A DNA stretch of 64,000 bases, taken from positions 124,001-188,000 of the forward strand of contig CAWJPW010000003.1 of NCBI GenBank assembly GCA_963844845.1, read 5' to 3'. A program made the translations under genes and the position numbers. Below are positions 26,244 to 34,940 of the stretch, one piece after another. Source of the DNA: CAWJPW01 sp963844845 (lineage in GTDB: Bacteria > Acidobacteriota > Thermoanaerobaculia > Thermoanaerobaculales > Sulfomarinibacteraceae). The first letter of the stretch is position 1, and every line of letters begins with the position of its first letter. The notes beneath the pieces were generated by a model. That model had not been told where the DNA came from. It ran no database searches and saw nothing but the letters and a program-made list of their open reading frames with translations.

Positions 26244-26830
26244 CACAGCACCCCCTTGGTGGAGGGCACGGCGTCGCCAACCGTGCGCGCCGCCGCCTGG
26301 CGCAACGCCAGGGCGAGGGCCTTGAAGGCGGCCTCGGCGCGGTGGTGGTCGTTGAAGCCACGGAGCACGTCCACGTGCAGGGCCGAGCGCGAGCTCATGG
26401 CGAGGGAGCGCAGCACGTGTTCCACGTTCTCGGCGGCGAGGCCGCCGACGGCGTCACGGGCGAGCTCGAGACGGACCTCGGGCCATGGGCGCCCCGAGAG
26501 ATCGACCACCGCCCGGGCCAGGGCCTCGTCCAGGGGAGCGTAGGCCCAGCCGAAGCGGGCGAGGCCGCGGCGTTCGCCGAGGGCGCGGTCGATCGCCTCG
26601 CCCAGGGCGAGGGCGCAGTCCTCGGCGGTGTGGTGGTCGTCCACCTCGAGGTCGCCTCGGCACGCGAGCTCCAGATCCCAGCCGGCGTGGAGCGCGAGGG
26701 AGGTGAGGAGGTGGTCGAGGAAGCCGATACCGGTGGCCACCGCCACCGCGCCGCTGCCGTCGAGGTTGAGGGTGAGCGTCACCGCGGTCTCCCGGGTCGT
26801 GCGCTCGATGGTCGCCGTGCGTCCGCTCAT
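26243..26830 (-). CDS. hisB: Imidazoleglycerol-phosphate dehydratase
   Basis: 195 aa, the stand-alone dehydratase without a phosphatase domain. Metal-binding His/Glu clusters are GFLDHLLTSLALHAGWDLEL, DDHHTAEDCALALGEAIDRA and FNDHHRAEAAFKAL. It converts IGP to imidazole acetol phosphate. The ATG overlaps the stop of hisC-HAD by 4 bp. Confidence 0.96.
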   Translation of the reverse strand: MSGRTATIERTTRETAVTLTLNLDGSGAVAVATGIGFLDHLLTSLALHAGWDLELACRGDLEVDDHHTAEDCALALGEAIDRALGERRGLARFGWAYAPLDEALARAVVDLSGRPWPEVRLELARDAVGGLAAENVEHVLRSLAMSSRSALHVDVLRGFNDHHRAEAAFKALALALRQAAARTVGDAVPSTKGVL

Positions 26831-28623
26831 GGCATCACCTCCAGAAGCTGTTCGAGGTCCGAGAGCACCCGCGCCGCGCCGGCGGCGAGCAGGGCGTCGC
26901 GGGCGCCGTCGCCGTCGCCGGGAGCCACGACTCCCAGCGGGACGACCCCCGCCGCCCGCGCCGCGCGGACGTCGTCGGGGGTGTCGCCCACCATCCACGC
27001 GCGGCTCACGCCGAGGCGCTCGAGGCCGAGACGCACCGGCGCCGGGTCGGGCTTGCCCGGCGCGTCCTCCATGGCCACCACCGTGGTGACGAGATCAGCG
27101 ACGCCCGCGTCGCTGAGGAAGCGCTCGGCGTCGGCGCGGGGGCGGCCGGTGACCACCGCCAGGGGGAGCCGGACGGCCAGTGCCGCCAGGGTGTCGCGCG
27201 ACGGGAGCAGCCGCTCCCGCGTGTACAGCCCGGGCTCGTCCTCGGTTCCCTGGTAGAGCGTTTCGAAGCGGGCGGCGACCTCTTCCAAGGGCACCTCGAC
27301 GCCGCGCTCGGCCAGCAGCCTCTGGGTCAGGCGCCAGTCGTTGGCGGCATCGCCCGAGGCCTTGCCGGCGGCGATGTCGGCGGGGGTGAGGGCAACCCCG
27401 AAAGTGGCGGCGGTGGCGCGGATCGCCTCGCGGTAGGAGCCCGACACGTCGGCGAGCACGCCGTCGAGGTCCAGCAGCAGCGCCTCCGGAGCCAGAGCGG
27501 CCCGCAGGGCGGCCTCCAGCCGGGCCAGTGCGGCCGGGTCGCCGGGGCAGGTGAGGCGCAGGCACGGGCCCAACACCGAGTCCGCAGGGAAGCCGCGCAC
27601 CGCGATGCCGAGGCCGGCGAGGGCGTCGCGCACCCAGGGGGCGTCGGCAAAGCGGGCGAGGACGAAGTTGGCCTGCGACGGGTAGGGAATGGCGCTGAGC
27701 TCGGCGAGCGTCGTCGCCAGGCGCCGGCGCTCGTCGGCGACCTCGGCGATGAACCGCCGGCGCGGGCCGGGATCGGCGGCCAGCGCCGCCGCACCGGCGA
27801 TCAACGACGGCGCCGCCACCGCGTAGGGTTGCCCCACCGCGCGCAGCCAGGCCACGACCCGCGGGTCACCCATCACCCAGCCCACCCGCAGGCCGGCACA
27901 GCCCCAGGCCTTGGAGAGGGTGCGGAAGACCAGAGCGTTGGGCAGCGCGAGGGCAGCGCTGGTCAGGTCCTCGTCCGCGAACTCCACGTAGGCGTGGTCC
28001 ACCAGCAGAAGAGCGCTGGGGGCGGCGGCGGCCAGAGCTTCGAGGTCGCCGGCCGTGGCCACTCCGCCGGTGGGGTTGTTGGGGGAGACCACCGCGACGG
28101 CGGCGGTGCGCCCGCTCACCCGGGCGAGCACCTTCTCCACCGGGAAGGCTCCCTGCCACCAGGGCACCTCGACCACGTCGGCGCCGGCGAGGCGGGCGTA
28201 GCGGGCGAGCATCTCGAAGGTAGGGGTGGTGAGGATGACCTCGCGGCCGGGAGAGGCGGCCACGCGCAGCGCCCGCTCGAGAGCGTCGTCGGCGCCGGCG
28301 GTGACCAGGACGGCCGCAGCCGGCAGGCCGAAACGCGCGGCGATCTCGGCCTCGAGCCGGCGCGGCGCCGGGTAGTGGCGCCACAGGGCGGGGTCGGCGG
28401 CGGCCAGGGCGGCGCCCACCGCAGGGTCGGGCGACGGGCCCTCGTTGCCGTCGAGGAAGAGGTCGATGGGCCCGCGCGGCCGGCGTGGATCGTACGCCGG
28501 GAGGCCGTCCACCAGCGGGTTCGGCCGCACCTGCGGCTCGCCCCACACCTGGCGGGCCGTGAGCTCCGATCCGGAGACGCTGTCGTGCGTCGCCCGTCCT
28601 CCGCATTGCGGTTCTCGCTTCAT
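26827..28623 (-). CDS. hisC: Histidinol-phosphate aminotransferase fused to a HAD phosphatase
   Basis: 598 aa; ATG with GGAGGAG upstream. Residues about 35-378 are HisC, a fold-type-I PLP aminotransferase: LFLDGNEGPSPDP, VVSPNNPTGG, the Schiff-base Lys238 in RTLSKAWGCAGLRVGW, and FPADSVLGPCLRLTCP. Residues about 380-598 are a HAD subfamily IA phosphatase with all four motifs: LLDLDGVLADVSG (Asp385, Asp387), VTGRP (Thr492), GKPDP (Lys524) and GDTPDD (Asp547, Asp551). The window holds no other histidinol-phosphatase (HisN, PHP-type or HisB-N), so the HAD domain is the likely source of that step. hisG lies 9 bp upstream. Confidence 0.93.
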   Translation of the reverse strand: MKREPQCGGRATHDSVSGSELTARQVWGEPQVRPNPLVDGLPAYDPRRPRGPIDLFLDGNEGPSPDPAVGAALAAADPALWRHYPAPRRLEAEIAARFGLPAAAVLVTAGADDALERALRVAASPGREVILTTPTFEMLARYARLAGADVVEVPWWQGAFPVEKVLARVSGRTAAVAVVSPNNPTGGVATAGDLEALAAAAPSALLLVDHAYVEFADEDLTSAALALPNALVFRTLSKAWGCAGLRVGWVMGDPRVVAWLRAVGQPYAVAAPSLIAGAAALAADPGPRRRFIAEVADERRRLATTLAELSAIPYPSQANFVLARFADAPWVRDALAGLGIAVRGFPADSVLGPCLRLTCPGDPAALARLEAALRAALAPEALLLDLDGVLADVSGSYREAIRATAATFGVALTPADIAAGKASGDAANDWRLTQRLLAERGVEVPLEEVAARFETLYQGTEDEPGLYTRERLLPSRDTLAALAVRLPLAVVTGRPRADAERFLSDAGVADLVTTVVAMEDAPGKPDPAPVRLGLERLGVSRAWMVGDTPDDVRAARAAGVVPLGVVAPGDGDGARDALLAAGAARVLSDLEQLLEVMP

Positions 28624-28632
28624 GCTCTCCTC

Positions 28633-29505
28633 CTACGGCACGATCTGGGCGAGGCGGGTGACCACGAGGTCGCTGCCACCGGCGGCCTTGATGAGGGGAA
28701 TGACGCGGGGGAGGTCGCCGCGGGGCACCGCAGCCTTCACCGCGAAGCCGTCGTCGCCGGCCAGCGGCGAGATGGTCGGCCGGCGCATGCACGGCAGCAC
28801 CGCGAGGACCGCGTCGAGCCGGTCGGCGGCGACGTTGACCTCCAGCATCACGCGGCGGCGGGCCTCCAGCACCGAGCGCAGGAGCAGGACCAGGTCGTCC
28901 ACCGCGGCCCGGCGCGCGGGGTCGGCAAGGGCGCCGGCGCTGGCGTAGAGCCGGGTGGAGGAGGCCATGAGCTCGTCGACGATGAGCAGGCCGTTGGCCT
29001 CGAGGGTGGCGCCGGTGGCGGTGTTGTCGACGATGACGTCGGCGTCCTCGGGGGGGAACACCTCGGTGGCGCCGTAGGAACGCACGAAGGTGGCGTCGAG
29101 GCCGCGCTCGGTGATCCAACCGCTGGCCAGGCGCTCGTACTCGGACGCGACCACCAGGTGGCGCCGCGGCAGGCGGCCGTCCTCGAGTAGCTCGGCGGGG
29201 GCCGCTGCCACCACCCGCACGGGATCGAGGCCGGTGTCGAGGAGCTCCACAAGGTGGCCGTCCAACTCGCCCACCCAGTCGGCGCCGGCGAAGCCGAGGT
29301 CGCGGGAGCCGGCCTGGAGCATCTCGACGATGTTCTGCGGCTTGAGGACCTTGACCTCGCAACCCGGGAGGGTGACGTGGGGCCGGTAGCTGCGGGCCGT
29401 GGCGGTGAGGCGGACCCCGGCCTCGCCGAGCAGGGCGAGGACGCCGTCGTACATGCGGCCTTTGGGGACGGCCAGGCGGAGGAGTGGTCGCTGGTTCGCG
29501 GTCAT
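28633..29505 (-). CDS. hisG: ATP phosphoribosyltransferase, long form
   Basis: 290 aa, the long type with its own C-terminal regulatory domain, so no HisZ is needed. Catalytic-domain features are RLAVPKGRMYDGVLALLGEA, DLGFAGADWVGELDG and DVIVDNTATGATLEANGL. Residues about 215-290 (RRRVMLEVNVAADRLDAVLA, VKAAVPRGDLPRVIPLIKAA) are the ACT-like HisG_C domain that binds histidine for feedback inhibition. It is the first structural gene of the operon, 37 bp beyond the attenuator hairpin. Confidence 0.96.
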   Translation of the reverse strand: MTANQRPLLRLAVPKGRMYDGVLALLGEAGVRLTATARSYRPHVTLPGCEVKVLKPQNIVEMLQAGSRDLGFAGADWVGELDGHLVELLDTGLDPVRVVAAAPAELLEDGRLPRRHLVVASEYERLASGWITERGLDATFVRSYGATEVFPPEDADVIVDNTATGATLEANGLLIVDELMASSTRLYASAGALADPARRAAVDDLVLLLRSVLEARRRVMLEVNVAADRLDAVLAVLPCMRRPTISPLAGDDGFAVKAAVPRGDLPRVIPLIKAAGGSDLVVTRLAQIVP

Positions 29506-29541
29506 GGTCGGCCTTCCTGCCGACCCCGACCGGTTGCTCCG

Positions 29542-29572
29542 AAAAAGGAACGACGCCGGCGGGGCCGGCGTC
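29542..29572 (-). terminator. his operon attenuator terminator
   Basis: On the minus strand GACGCCGGC (29572-29564), loop CCC and GCCGGCGTC (29560-29552) form a perfect 9-bp stem, followed by GTTCC and five T (29546-29542). It lies between the leader peptide and hisG. Competing pairings exist: ACCATC just 5' of the stem can pair with GATGGT after the leader stop codon, and that GATGGT can pair with the His codons. A further GGAACGAC (29590-29583) can pair with GTCGTTCC (29554-29547). Confidence 0.85.
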
Positions 29573-29603
29573 GATGGTTGCTGTCGTTCCTGGAGCTACA
29601 CCA

Positions 29604-29648
29604 TCACCCGGCCCGCGTGGGGATCCGATGATGATGGTGGTGCTGCAT
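29604..29648 (-). CDS. hisL: his leader peptide with five consecutive His codons
   Basis: 14 codons: MQHHHHHRIPTRAG and stop, with CAC CAC CAT CAT CAT as the run. It lies 31 bp before the attenuator hairpin and 99 bp before hisG. The position, length and His run are those of a classic attenuation leader: a ribosome stalled on His codons for lack of charged tRNA-His would free the segment after the stop to form the antiterminator. A GGGTGAG lies just before the ATG. Confidence 0.9.
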   Translation of the reverse strand: MQHHHHHRIPTRAG

Positions 29649-29663
29649 CGTGCTCACCCGGGC

Positions 29664-29692
29664 AGTATGGGCGCCCTGATACCGCTTGTCAA
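29664..29692 (-). promoter_or_regulatory. his operon promoter
   Basis: On the minus strand TTGACA (29692-29687), 17 bp, CATACT (29669-29664). The transcript should start near 29657, leaving only about 9 nt before the leader ATG. Confidence 0.75.
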
Positions 29693-29784
29693 GATGGGCG
29701 TTCGCGGAGAGCGGGCGGCGGAGGCCAGGACCGCGTCCGGGGCGGGGGCCGGGGCCGCGTCCCGGACCGAGGGCGGTGACCGTC

Positions 29785-30239
29785 CCGGAGCAGATGACGT
29801 ACGGCGGGCGTGCCGTCCCGAACACTTTTCCCGAAGAGCCTCCTCGTTTGTAGCGCGCCCGGGGAAAAGTGTCCGGGGGGGCACCCACGGCCCGAAGCGC
29901 CCGGAGTACCCGCTCCGAACGACCAGGCAGGCGACTCGGCGAGCCCGCGTGTCTGCCCGAGCTTCGTCGCGAGACCGCGGAGCCGACTGTCAGGGTGGCG
30001 ATTCGACCAAGGCGCCGCCGAGACGTAGCAGCGCTACGTCGCAGGCGGCTCCGCCGGGCGAAGCGTCGCCCTGGCCTGTGGATCCGCGGCCGTAGCAGAT
30101 GATCGGACAGACACGCGGGCGTCAAGGGCCCGGGGGCGGCCGCGAGGTCGCGCGGCAGCGCATGTCGTCGCCGGCCCCGGGACCGCGCCGACGGGCGGCG
30201 GCAAGGCCGCCGCCCGGGAGCCGGTGTTGGGAGCATCAG
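29785..30239 (+). repeat. Dispersed repeat family, copy D, interrupted by a 154-bp module
   Basis: Arms 29812-29832 (ending GAACACTTTTCCC) and 29862-29882 match at 18 of 21 positions with a perfect inner 11 bp (ACACTTTTCCC / GGGAAAAGTGT). GACCAGGCAGGCGACTCGGC follows. There the copy departs from the others for about 185 bp, then resumes with GGGCCCGGGGGCGGCC, GCGGCAGCGCATGTCGTCG, the hairpin GGGCGGCGGCAAGGCCGCCG and GGGAGCATCAG. It lies between the his promoter and the 3' end of smc, with GGGACC-type units on both sides. Confidence 0.87.
29987..30140 (+). repeat. 154-bp second repeat module, copy inside repeat D
   Basis: Shares with 60160-60313 the run CTGTCAGG, GGCGATTCGACCAAGGCG, a perfect hairpin GACGTAGCAGCGCTACGTC (30022-30040), GCAGGCGGC, GCCCTGGC, GATCCGCGG, GCAGAT and AAGGGCCCG in the same order and at the same total length. 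No start codon or ribosome site suggests a gene. Confidence 0.85.
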
Positions 30240-30298
30240 CGGCCGGAGCCGGGACCGAGACCGGGGTTCCCGGCCTCGATCCGGCGTGGTCTGCCGCC

Positions 30299-33200
30299 TC
30301 AGTCCATCCGCACCGACACCAGCTTCGACACCCCCGCCTCCTCCATGGTGACGCCGTAGAGGACGTCGGCGCGGGTCATGGTGCGGCGGTTGTGGGTGAT
30401 GAGCACGAACTGGGTGTGCTCGGTCATCTCCCGGACCAGCTCGGCCAGGCGCTCGACGTTGGCGTCGTCCAGCGGCGCGTCCACCTCGTCGAGGATGCAG
30501 AACGGCGCCGGTCGGATGCGGAAGAGGGCGATGAGGAGGGAGAGCGCGGTGAGGGCCTTCTCGCCACCCGAAAGGAGCTGTACGGATTGGTTCTTCTTGC
30601 CCGGGGGCTGGGCGACGATGTCGATGCCGGACTCCAGGGGGTCGTCCTCGTCGGCAAGGTCAAGGCGGGCGCTGCCGCCGCCGAAGAGGTGGGAGAAGGT
30701 CTCGGCGAAAACGAGGTTGACCTGCTGGAAGGTTGCCAGGAAGCGCTCCGAACAGGTGGCGTCGATGTCGCGGATGGTGCTCTGGAGGCTGGAGAGGGAC
30801 TCCACCAGGTCCTTGCGCTGCTCGTGCAGGAAGCCCGAGCGCTCCTCGAGCTCGGCCACCTCGCGGATGGCCAGGAGGTTGACCGGTCCGAGCCGCTCGA
30901 GGCGGGCGCGGAGCTCCTCCACCGCCCGGTGGAGAGCCTCCTCCTCGCTCTCTGGGCGCGGCTCGGCCAGGAGCTCGTCGATGGTTGTGCCAAGCTCGGC
31001 GCCGGCGGCCTCCCGCAGGCGCTCCCAGTCGCTGTCGGTGCGAGCCTCCTCCACCTCGACCTCGTGCAGCTTGGAGCGGACGCCCTCGTGGGTGTCACGC
31101 CGCGTCGCGACCTCCTTCTCCAGCCGGCCGGTGCGCGCGGCCTCGCGCTCGGCGCGCTCGGCCAGACGGCGCTCCTGCTCGCGGGCGGCGGCCAGCAGCC
31201 CCTGCTCCTCCACCAGGCGGGTGCGTGAAGCGATGACCTCCTGCTCGGTGGTGGCGAGCTCCTCGGTGCGCTTGGCCACCTGGCTCTCGAGCTCGGTGAT
31301 GCGGGCCTGGAGGCCGTGCCCCTCCTCCTCGAGGCGGTGGACCTCGCTGCGCCCGGAGGCGGCGCGCTCCTCAGCCAGACGCACCTCGGCGCGCCAGCGG
31401 TCGAGGCGACGCAGGGCCTCACCGGCCTCCTCACGCCGCTCGTCGACGGTGCTACTGGCCTCGCCCACCGCCTGCTCGAGCTGCTCGCTGCGCTCCTCGA
31501 GGCCGGCGAGCTCGGCCCCGAGCTCGTCGTGACGCCGGGCTGCCGCCTCCTGCTGGCTTCGGGTGCGCCCGATCTCGGTCTCCACCGCCTCGAGCTCGCG
31601 CTCCAGCCGCGCCACGTCGTCGCCCAGCGACTGCTCCTGAGCGGCGGTGCGGGCGCGCTCCTGCTCGGCCTCCACCAGGGCCTGCTGGGCGGTGCTGAGC
31701 GCGTCCTCCACCACGGTGACCCGCTGACCGAGCTCGTCGCGCCGGCTGCGGCGCTCCTCGGCGCGGCGCGCGGTGGCCTCCCGCTCGGCGGTGAGCCGGG
31801 CGCGCTGGCTGCCGAGCTCGAGGGCGCCGCGCAGACGGCTGCCGGCGGTGGGCAGGTCGGCGGTATGGCCACGCCAGACGGTGCCATCGGGCGCGAGGAA
31901 CAGGGCGTAGGGGTGGGCCTCGGCGAGCCGGCGGGCGGTGTCGCCGTCGCCGCAGCGGTAGGCCGGGGGCAGCACGCGGGTGAGCCAGGCGGCGTCGATC
32001 GTGGTGGCGCCGGCCAGGGGCAGGAGGGCTTCCGCCCCGCTCATGGGCTGAGCCGGCGCGGGGTCCGTCGCCGGGCCGGCGAGGGCCAGTCGGATGCGGG
32101 TCTCGGCCTCGGAGAGGTGGGCCAGCGCCGTGGCTTCCAAGGCGTCCGCCTTGACCACCGGCAGCTCGAGCCACTCTCGCCACACCCGGTCGAGCAGTGG
32201 CGCCAGCTCGGGATCGGGCGCGAGACGCGCGCTCACCTGGCCGAGCAGGGCCTCCTCGGGCAGGATCTCGGCGACCTGGTCGAGGGCGGCGCTGTGCTGC
32301 GCCAGCTCGCGCTCGACCCCCGCCAGCTCGTGCCGCAGCTCCCACACGGTGTGGGTGAGGGTCTCGGCCTCGTGACCGGCAGCGGCGGCCTCCTCGGCCA
32401 GGGCGGAGCGCTCGCCGGCGAGGCGGTGGCGCTCGCCCTCCAGCTCCTTGCTGCGCGCGGCGGCTGCGGCTGCGGCGGCACGGGCCGCGGCAAAGCGCTC
32501 GGCCGCCTGGGAGCGGCGGGCGCCGAGGCGCTCGCTCTCCTGCGCCAGCTGGCGCGCGGTGTAGGCGAGGCGGTCGCCCTCGCGCTCGAGGTCGCGCAGG
32601 CGGTTGCGGGTGGTGGTGAGGGCCGAGATGGCGCGCAGCAGCTCCTGGCGGCGCTGCTCGGTGGCCTGCTCGGCCTCCTTGAGGCGGGCCGCGGTTGCCT
32701 GCTCCTCGGTGGCGCCGGTCTCCCTGCGAGCGGTCGCGTCGGCGAGCGCCGCCTCCAGGGCCTCGAGGCGGGCGGACGCTTCAGCGGCGCGCTCGGCCAC
32801 CGCGCGCCGCGTGGTGGCGAGGGCGGTGGCCTCGTTGCCGCCGCGCTCGAGGCTGCCGCGCAGGCTGTCCAGGAGGTCGGCGGAACGCTCCAGGAAAGCC
32901 TCCAGGCGCTCGCGCGAGGTCATCAGCGTGGCGACCTCGGCGCGGGCCTGCTCCAGCTCCTCGCGGGTGCCGTCGAGGGTGCGCCTGAGGGCGGTGAGGT
33001 CGGCGTCGGTTCCGGCCAGGGCGGAGGCCGCCGCGGCCACCTCGTTCTGGGCCTCGGCGCGGCGGCGGCGCAGCTCGCGGCGGCGCTGGTCGAGGCGGTG
33101 GGCCTGGGCGCGATGGTGCTCGAGCAGGCGCTGCTTGAGCTCGATCTCCAGGGCGCGGTAGCGCTCGGCCTCCCGCGCCTGGCGGCGCAGGGCGCGCAAC

Positions 33201-33811
33201 GAGCGGTCCACCTCCGCCACCACGTCATCGAGGCGCAGCAGGTTCTGCCGGGTCTGCTCGAGCTTGAGCTCGGCATCGTGCTTGCGCGCCTTGTAGCGCG
33301 TGATCCCCGCCGCCTCCTCCAGCAGCACGCGGCGGTCGGCGGGACGGGCGGACAGCACCTGACCGACCCGGTCCTGCTCGATGATGGAGTAGGCGCGGGT
33401 GCCGAGGCCCACCGCGGCAAGCTCGTCGAAGACGTCCTTGAGGCGGGCGGCGCGGCCGTTGAGGCGGTACTCGGAGGGACCCGAGCGGAACACCCGCCGA
33501 CTGACCACCATGCGGCCCTCGTGGTCCGACCAGCGGCCGTCGTCGGAGCGCAGCGTGAGGGTCACCTCCGCCGCCCCGGCCGGTTGGCGGGTCGTGGCGC
33601 CGGCGAACACGAGGTCGCCCATTTGCTTGAGGCGAAGTGATTTCGGGCTCTGCTCGCCGAGCACCCAGAGGATGGCATCGACGACGTTTGACTTGCCGCA
33701 GCCGTTGGGGCCGATGATCGCCGTGATCTCGGCCGGGAACTCCAGCTCCACCGGGTCGCAGAACGACTTGAAGCCGGTCAACTGAAGCGAGTGCAGGCGC
33801 ACGCGAGCCAT
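30299..33811 (-). CDS. smc: Chromosome segregation ATPase SMC
   Basis: 1170 aa, full SMC length. Walker A is GPNGCGKSN near residue 35, followed by the Q-loop and SIIEQDRVGQVLSARPADRR. Two long coiled coils (about 165-490 and 660-1000) flank a hinge. The C-terminal head has the signature LLSGGEKALTALSLLIALF and Walker B FCILDEVDAPLDD, and ends VSVRMD. It works with ScpAB to organise and separate chromosomes; scpA and scpB are not next to it. It appears to be a single-gene unit. Confidence 0.97.
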   Translation of the reverse strand: MARVRLHSLQLTGFKSFCDPVELEFPAEITAIIGPNGCGKSNVVDAILWVLGEQSPKSLRLKQMGDLVFAGATTRQPAGAAEVTLTLRSDDGRWSDHEGRMVVSRRVFRSGPSEYRLNGRAARLKDVFDELAAVGLGTRAYSIIEQDRVGQVLSARPADRRVLLEEAAGITRYKARKHDAELKLEQTRQNLLRLDDVVAEVDRSLRALRRQAREAERYRALEIELKQRLLEHHRAQAHRLDQRRRELRRRRAEAQNEVAAAASALAGTDADLTALRRTLDGTREELEQARAEVATLMTSRERLEAFLERSADLLDSLRGSLERGGNEATALATTRRAVAERAAEASARLEALEAALADATARRETGATEEQATAARLKEAEQATEQRRQELLRAISALTTTRNRLRDLEREGDRLAYTARQLAQESERLGARRSQAAERFAAARAAAAAAAARSKELEGERHRLAGERSALAEEAAAAGHEAETLTHTVWELRHELAGVERELAQHSAALDQVAEILPEEALLGQVSARLAPDPELAPLLDRVWREWLELPVVKADALEATALAHLSEAETRIRLALAGPATDPAPAQPMSGAEALLPLAGATTIDAAWLTRVLPPAYRCGDGDTARRLAEAHPYALFLAPDGTVWRGHTADLPTAGSRLRGALELGSQRARLTAEREATARRAEERRSRRDELGQRVTVVEDALSTAQQALVEAEQERARTAAQEQSLGDDVARLERELEAVETEIGRTRSQQEAAARRHDELGAELAGLEERSEQLEQAVGEASSTVDERREEAGEALRRLDRWRAEVRLAEERAASGRSEVHRLEEEGHGLQARITELESQVAKRTEELATTEQEVIASRTRLVEEQGLLAAAREQERRLAERAEREAARTGRLEKEVATRRDTHEGVRSKLHEVEVEEARTDSDWERLREAAGAELGTTIDELLAEPRPESEEEALHRAVEELRARLERLGPVNLLAIREVAELEERSGFLHEQRKDLVESLSSLQSTIRDIDATCSERFLATFQQVNLVFAETFSHLFGGGSARLDLADEDDPLESGIDIVAQPPGKKNQSVQLLSGGEKALTALSLLIALFRIRPAPFCILDEVDAPLDDANVERLAELVREMTEHTQFVLITHNRRTMTRADVLYGVTMEEAGVSKLVSVRMD

Positions 33812-34025
33812 CGAGGGGCGAACGGTAGCAGATCCGGGTCCCCCGGGAAAGCCCGACGGGAGAGGTCAAACGTCGAGAGGAAACAGGTGAAAGGTGCGGG
33901 GGAGCAGGTGGAACGCGGGGGGTGAGTGTGACACCTGACGAGGCATGAGCGACCGGGTGCCGACCTCGCGCTCGGGGGGTGTTGTTCGTCGAACAGGCAG
34001 CCCGGGCTGTCCCGCAGGGGCCCCC

Positions 34026-34055
34026 ATCACCTCATCACTTCATCACCTCGTCACC
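34026..34055. repeat. Four tandem 8-bp units
   Basis: ATCACCTC, ATCACTTC, ATCACCTC and GTCACC in a row, 40 bp upstream of the purine nucleoside phosphorylase start. The rest of the 284-bp gap from smc (33812-34095) shows nothing recognisable. Confidence 0.6.
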
Positions 34056-34095
34056 GCGGGTGGGTGGGCGGGGGGGCTGTGCTAGGCTGCCCGCC

Positions 34096-34932
34096 ATGAG
34101 CGCGATCCTCACCCCCGAGAGCATGCGTGAGCTGGCCGGGAGCTTCACCGCCCAGTACGATCCAGGCCGCGTCCGCGGCCTCCTGGTGGCCGGCTCGGGC
34201 CTCACCCTCGAGGTCCCCGACTGGCAGGCTGCCGAGGTGGTGGAGCTGGCGGACCTGCTCCCCTTTCCCATGCACGCCCTGCCGGGGCACCGCCATACCA
34301 TGACCTTGTGGCGGCGCGGCGGCGAAACCCTGCTGGTGATGAACGGTCGCCTGCACCTCTACCAGGGCTATGGCCCGGCCGAGGTGGTCGCCCCGGTGCG
34401 GCTGGCCGCCCTCCTGGGCGCCGAGGTGATGATCGCCACCAACGCCAGCGGCTCCCTCGACGCGGCGCTGGCGCCGGGCTCGTTGGTGGTGGTTGCCGAC
34501 CACCTCAACCTCCAGGGGCAGAACCCGCTGGTGGGCGAGTGGGGACGGGAGCTGGGGCCGCAGTTCCCTGACATGAGCTCTGCCTACGACGCCGAGCTGC
34601 GCCGCCTGGCCCTGGCCGCCGCCCGGGCCGCGGGGTTCGCGGCGGCGGAGGGCGTCTACGCGGCGGTGCTCGGGCCGTCGTTCGAAACCCCCGCTGAGGT
34701 GCGCATGCTGCGCGGGCTGGGAGCCAGTGTGGTGGGGATGTCCACCGTGCCCGAGGTCCTCGCCGCCCGCCACATGGGGCTGCGGGTGCTGGCGTTGTCG
34801 CTGGCTTCCAATCCCGCCGCCGGAATCACCGACGAGCCGCTCTCGCACGAGGAGGTGTTGGAGGCCGGGCGTCAGGCGGCTGAGCGTCTGCGCGGGATGA
34901 TGGGCCGGTTGGTCCGCGAGATCTTCGGGTAG
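34096..34932 (+). CDS. punA: Purine nucleoside phosphorylase, trimeric class
   Basis: 278 aa from the ATG at 34096. It has the class-II (trimeric) PNP motifs: phosphate-binding VAGSGLTLEV, NGRLHLYQGYGPAEVVAPVR, ATNASGSLDAALAPGSLVVV, VADHLNLQGQNPLVG, the purine-binding Glu in GPSFETPAEV, VGMSTVPEVLAARHMGLRVL and the Asn in SNPAAG. It splits (deoxy)guanosine or inosine with phosphate for purine salvage in the cytoplasm. No strong ribosome site is visible. The next gene follows after 8 bp. Confidence 0.93.
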   Translation: MSAILTPESMRELAGSFTAQYDPGRVRGLLVAGSGLTLEVPDWQAAEVVELADLLPFPMHALPGHRHTMTLWRRGGETLLVMNGRLHLYQGYGPAEVVAPVRLAALLGAEVMIATNASGSLDAALAPGSLVVVADHLNLQGQNPLVGEWGRELGPQFPDMSSAYDAELRRLALAAARAAGFAAAEGVYAAVLGPSFETPAEVRMLRGLGASVVGMSTVPEVLAARHMGLRVLALSLASNPAAGITDEPLSHEEVLEAGRQAAERLRGMMGRLVREIFG

Positions 34933-34940
34933 GAGGGAGC

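Noticed and set aside
31316..33640. 774-codon plus-strand frame opposite smc
   Set aside because: smc is certain from Walker A, signature and Walker B. The antisense frame mirrors its biased codons and has no domain.
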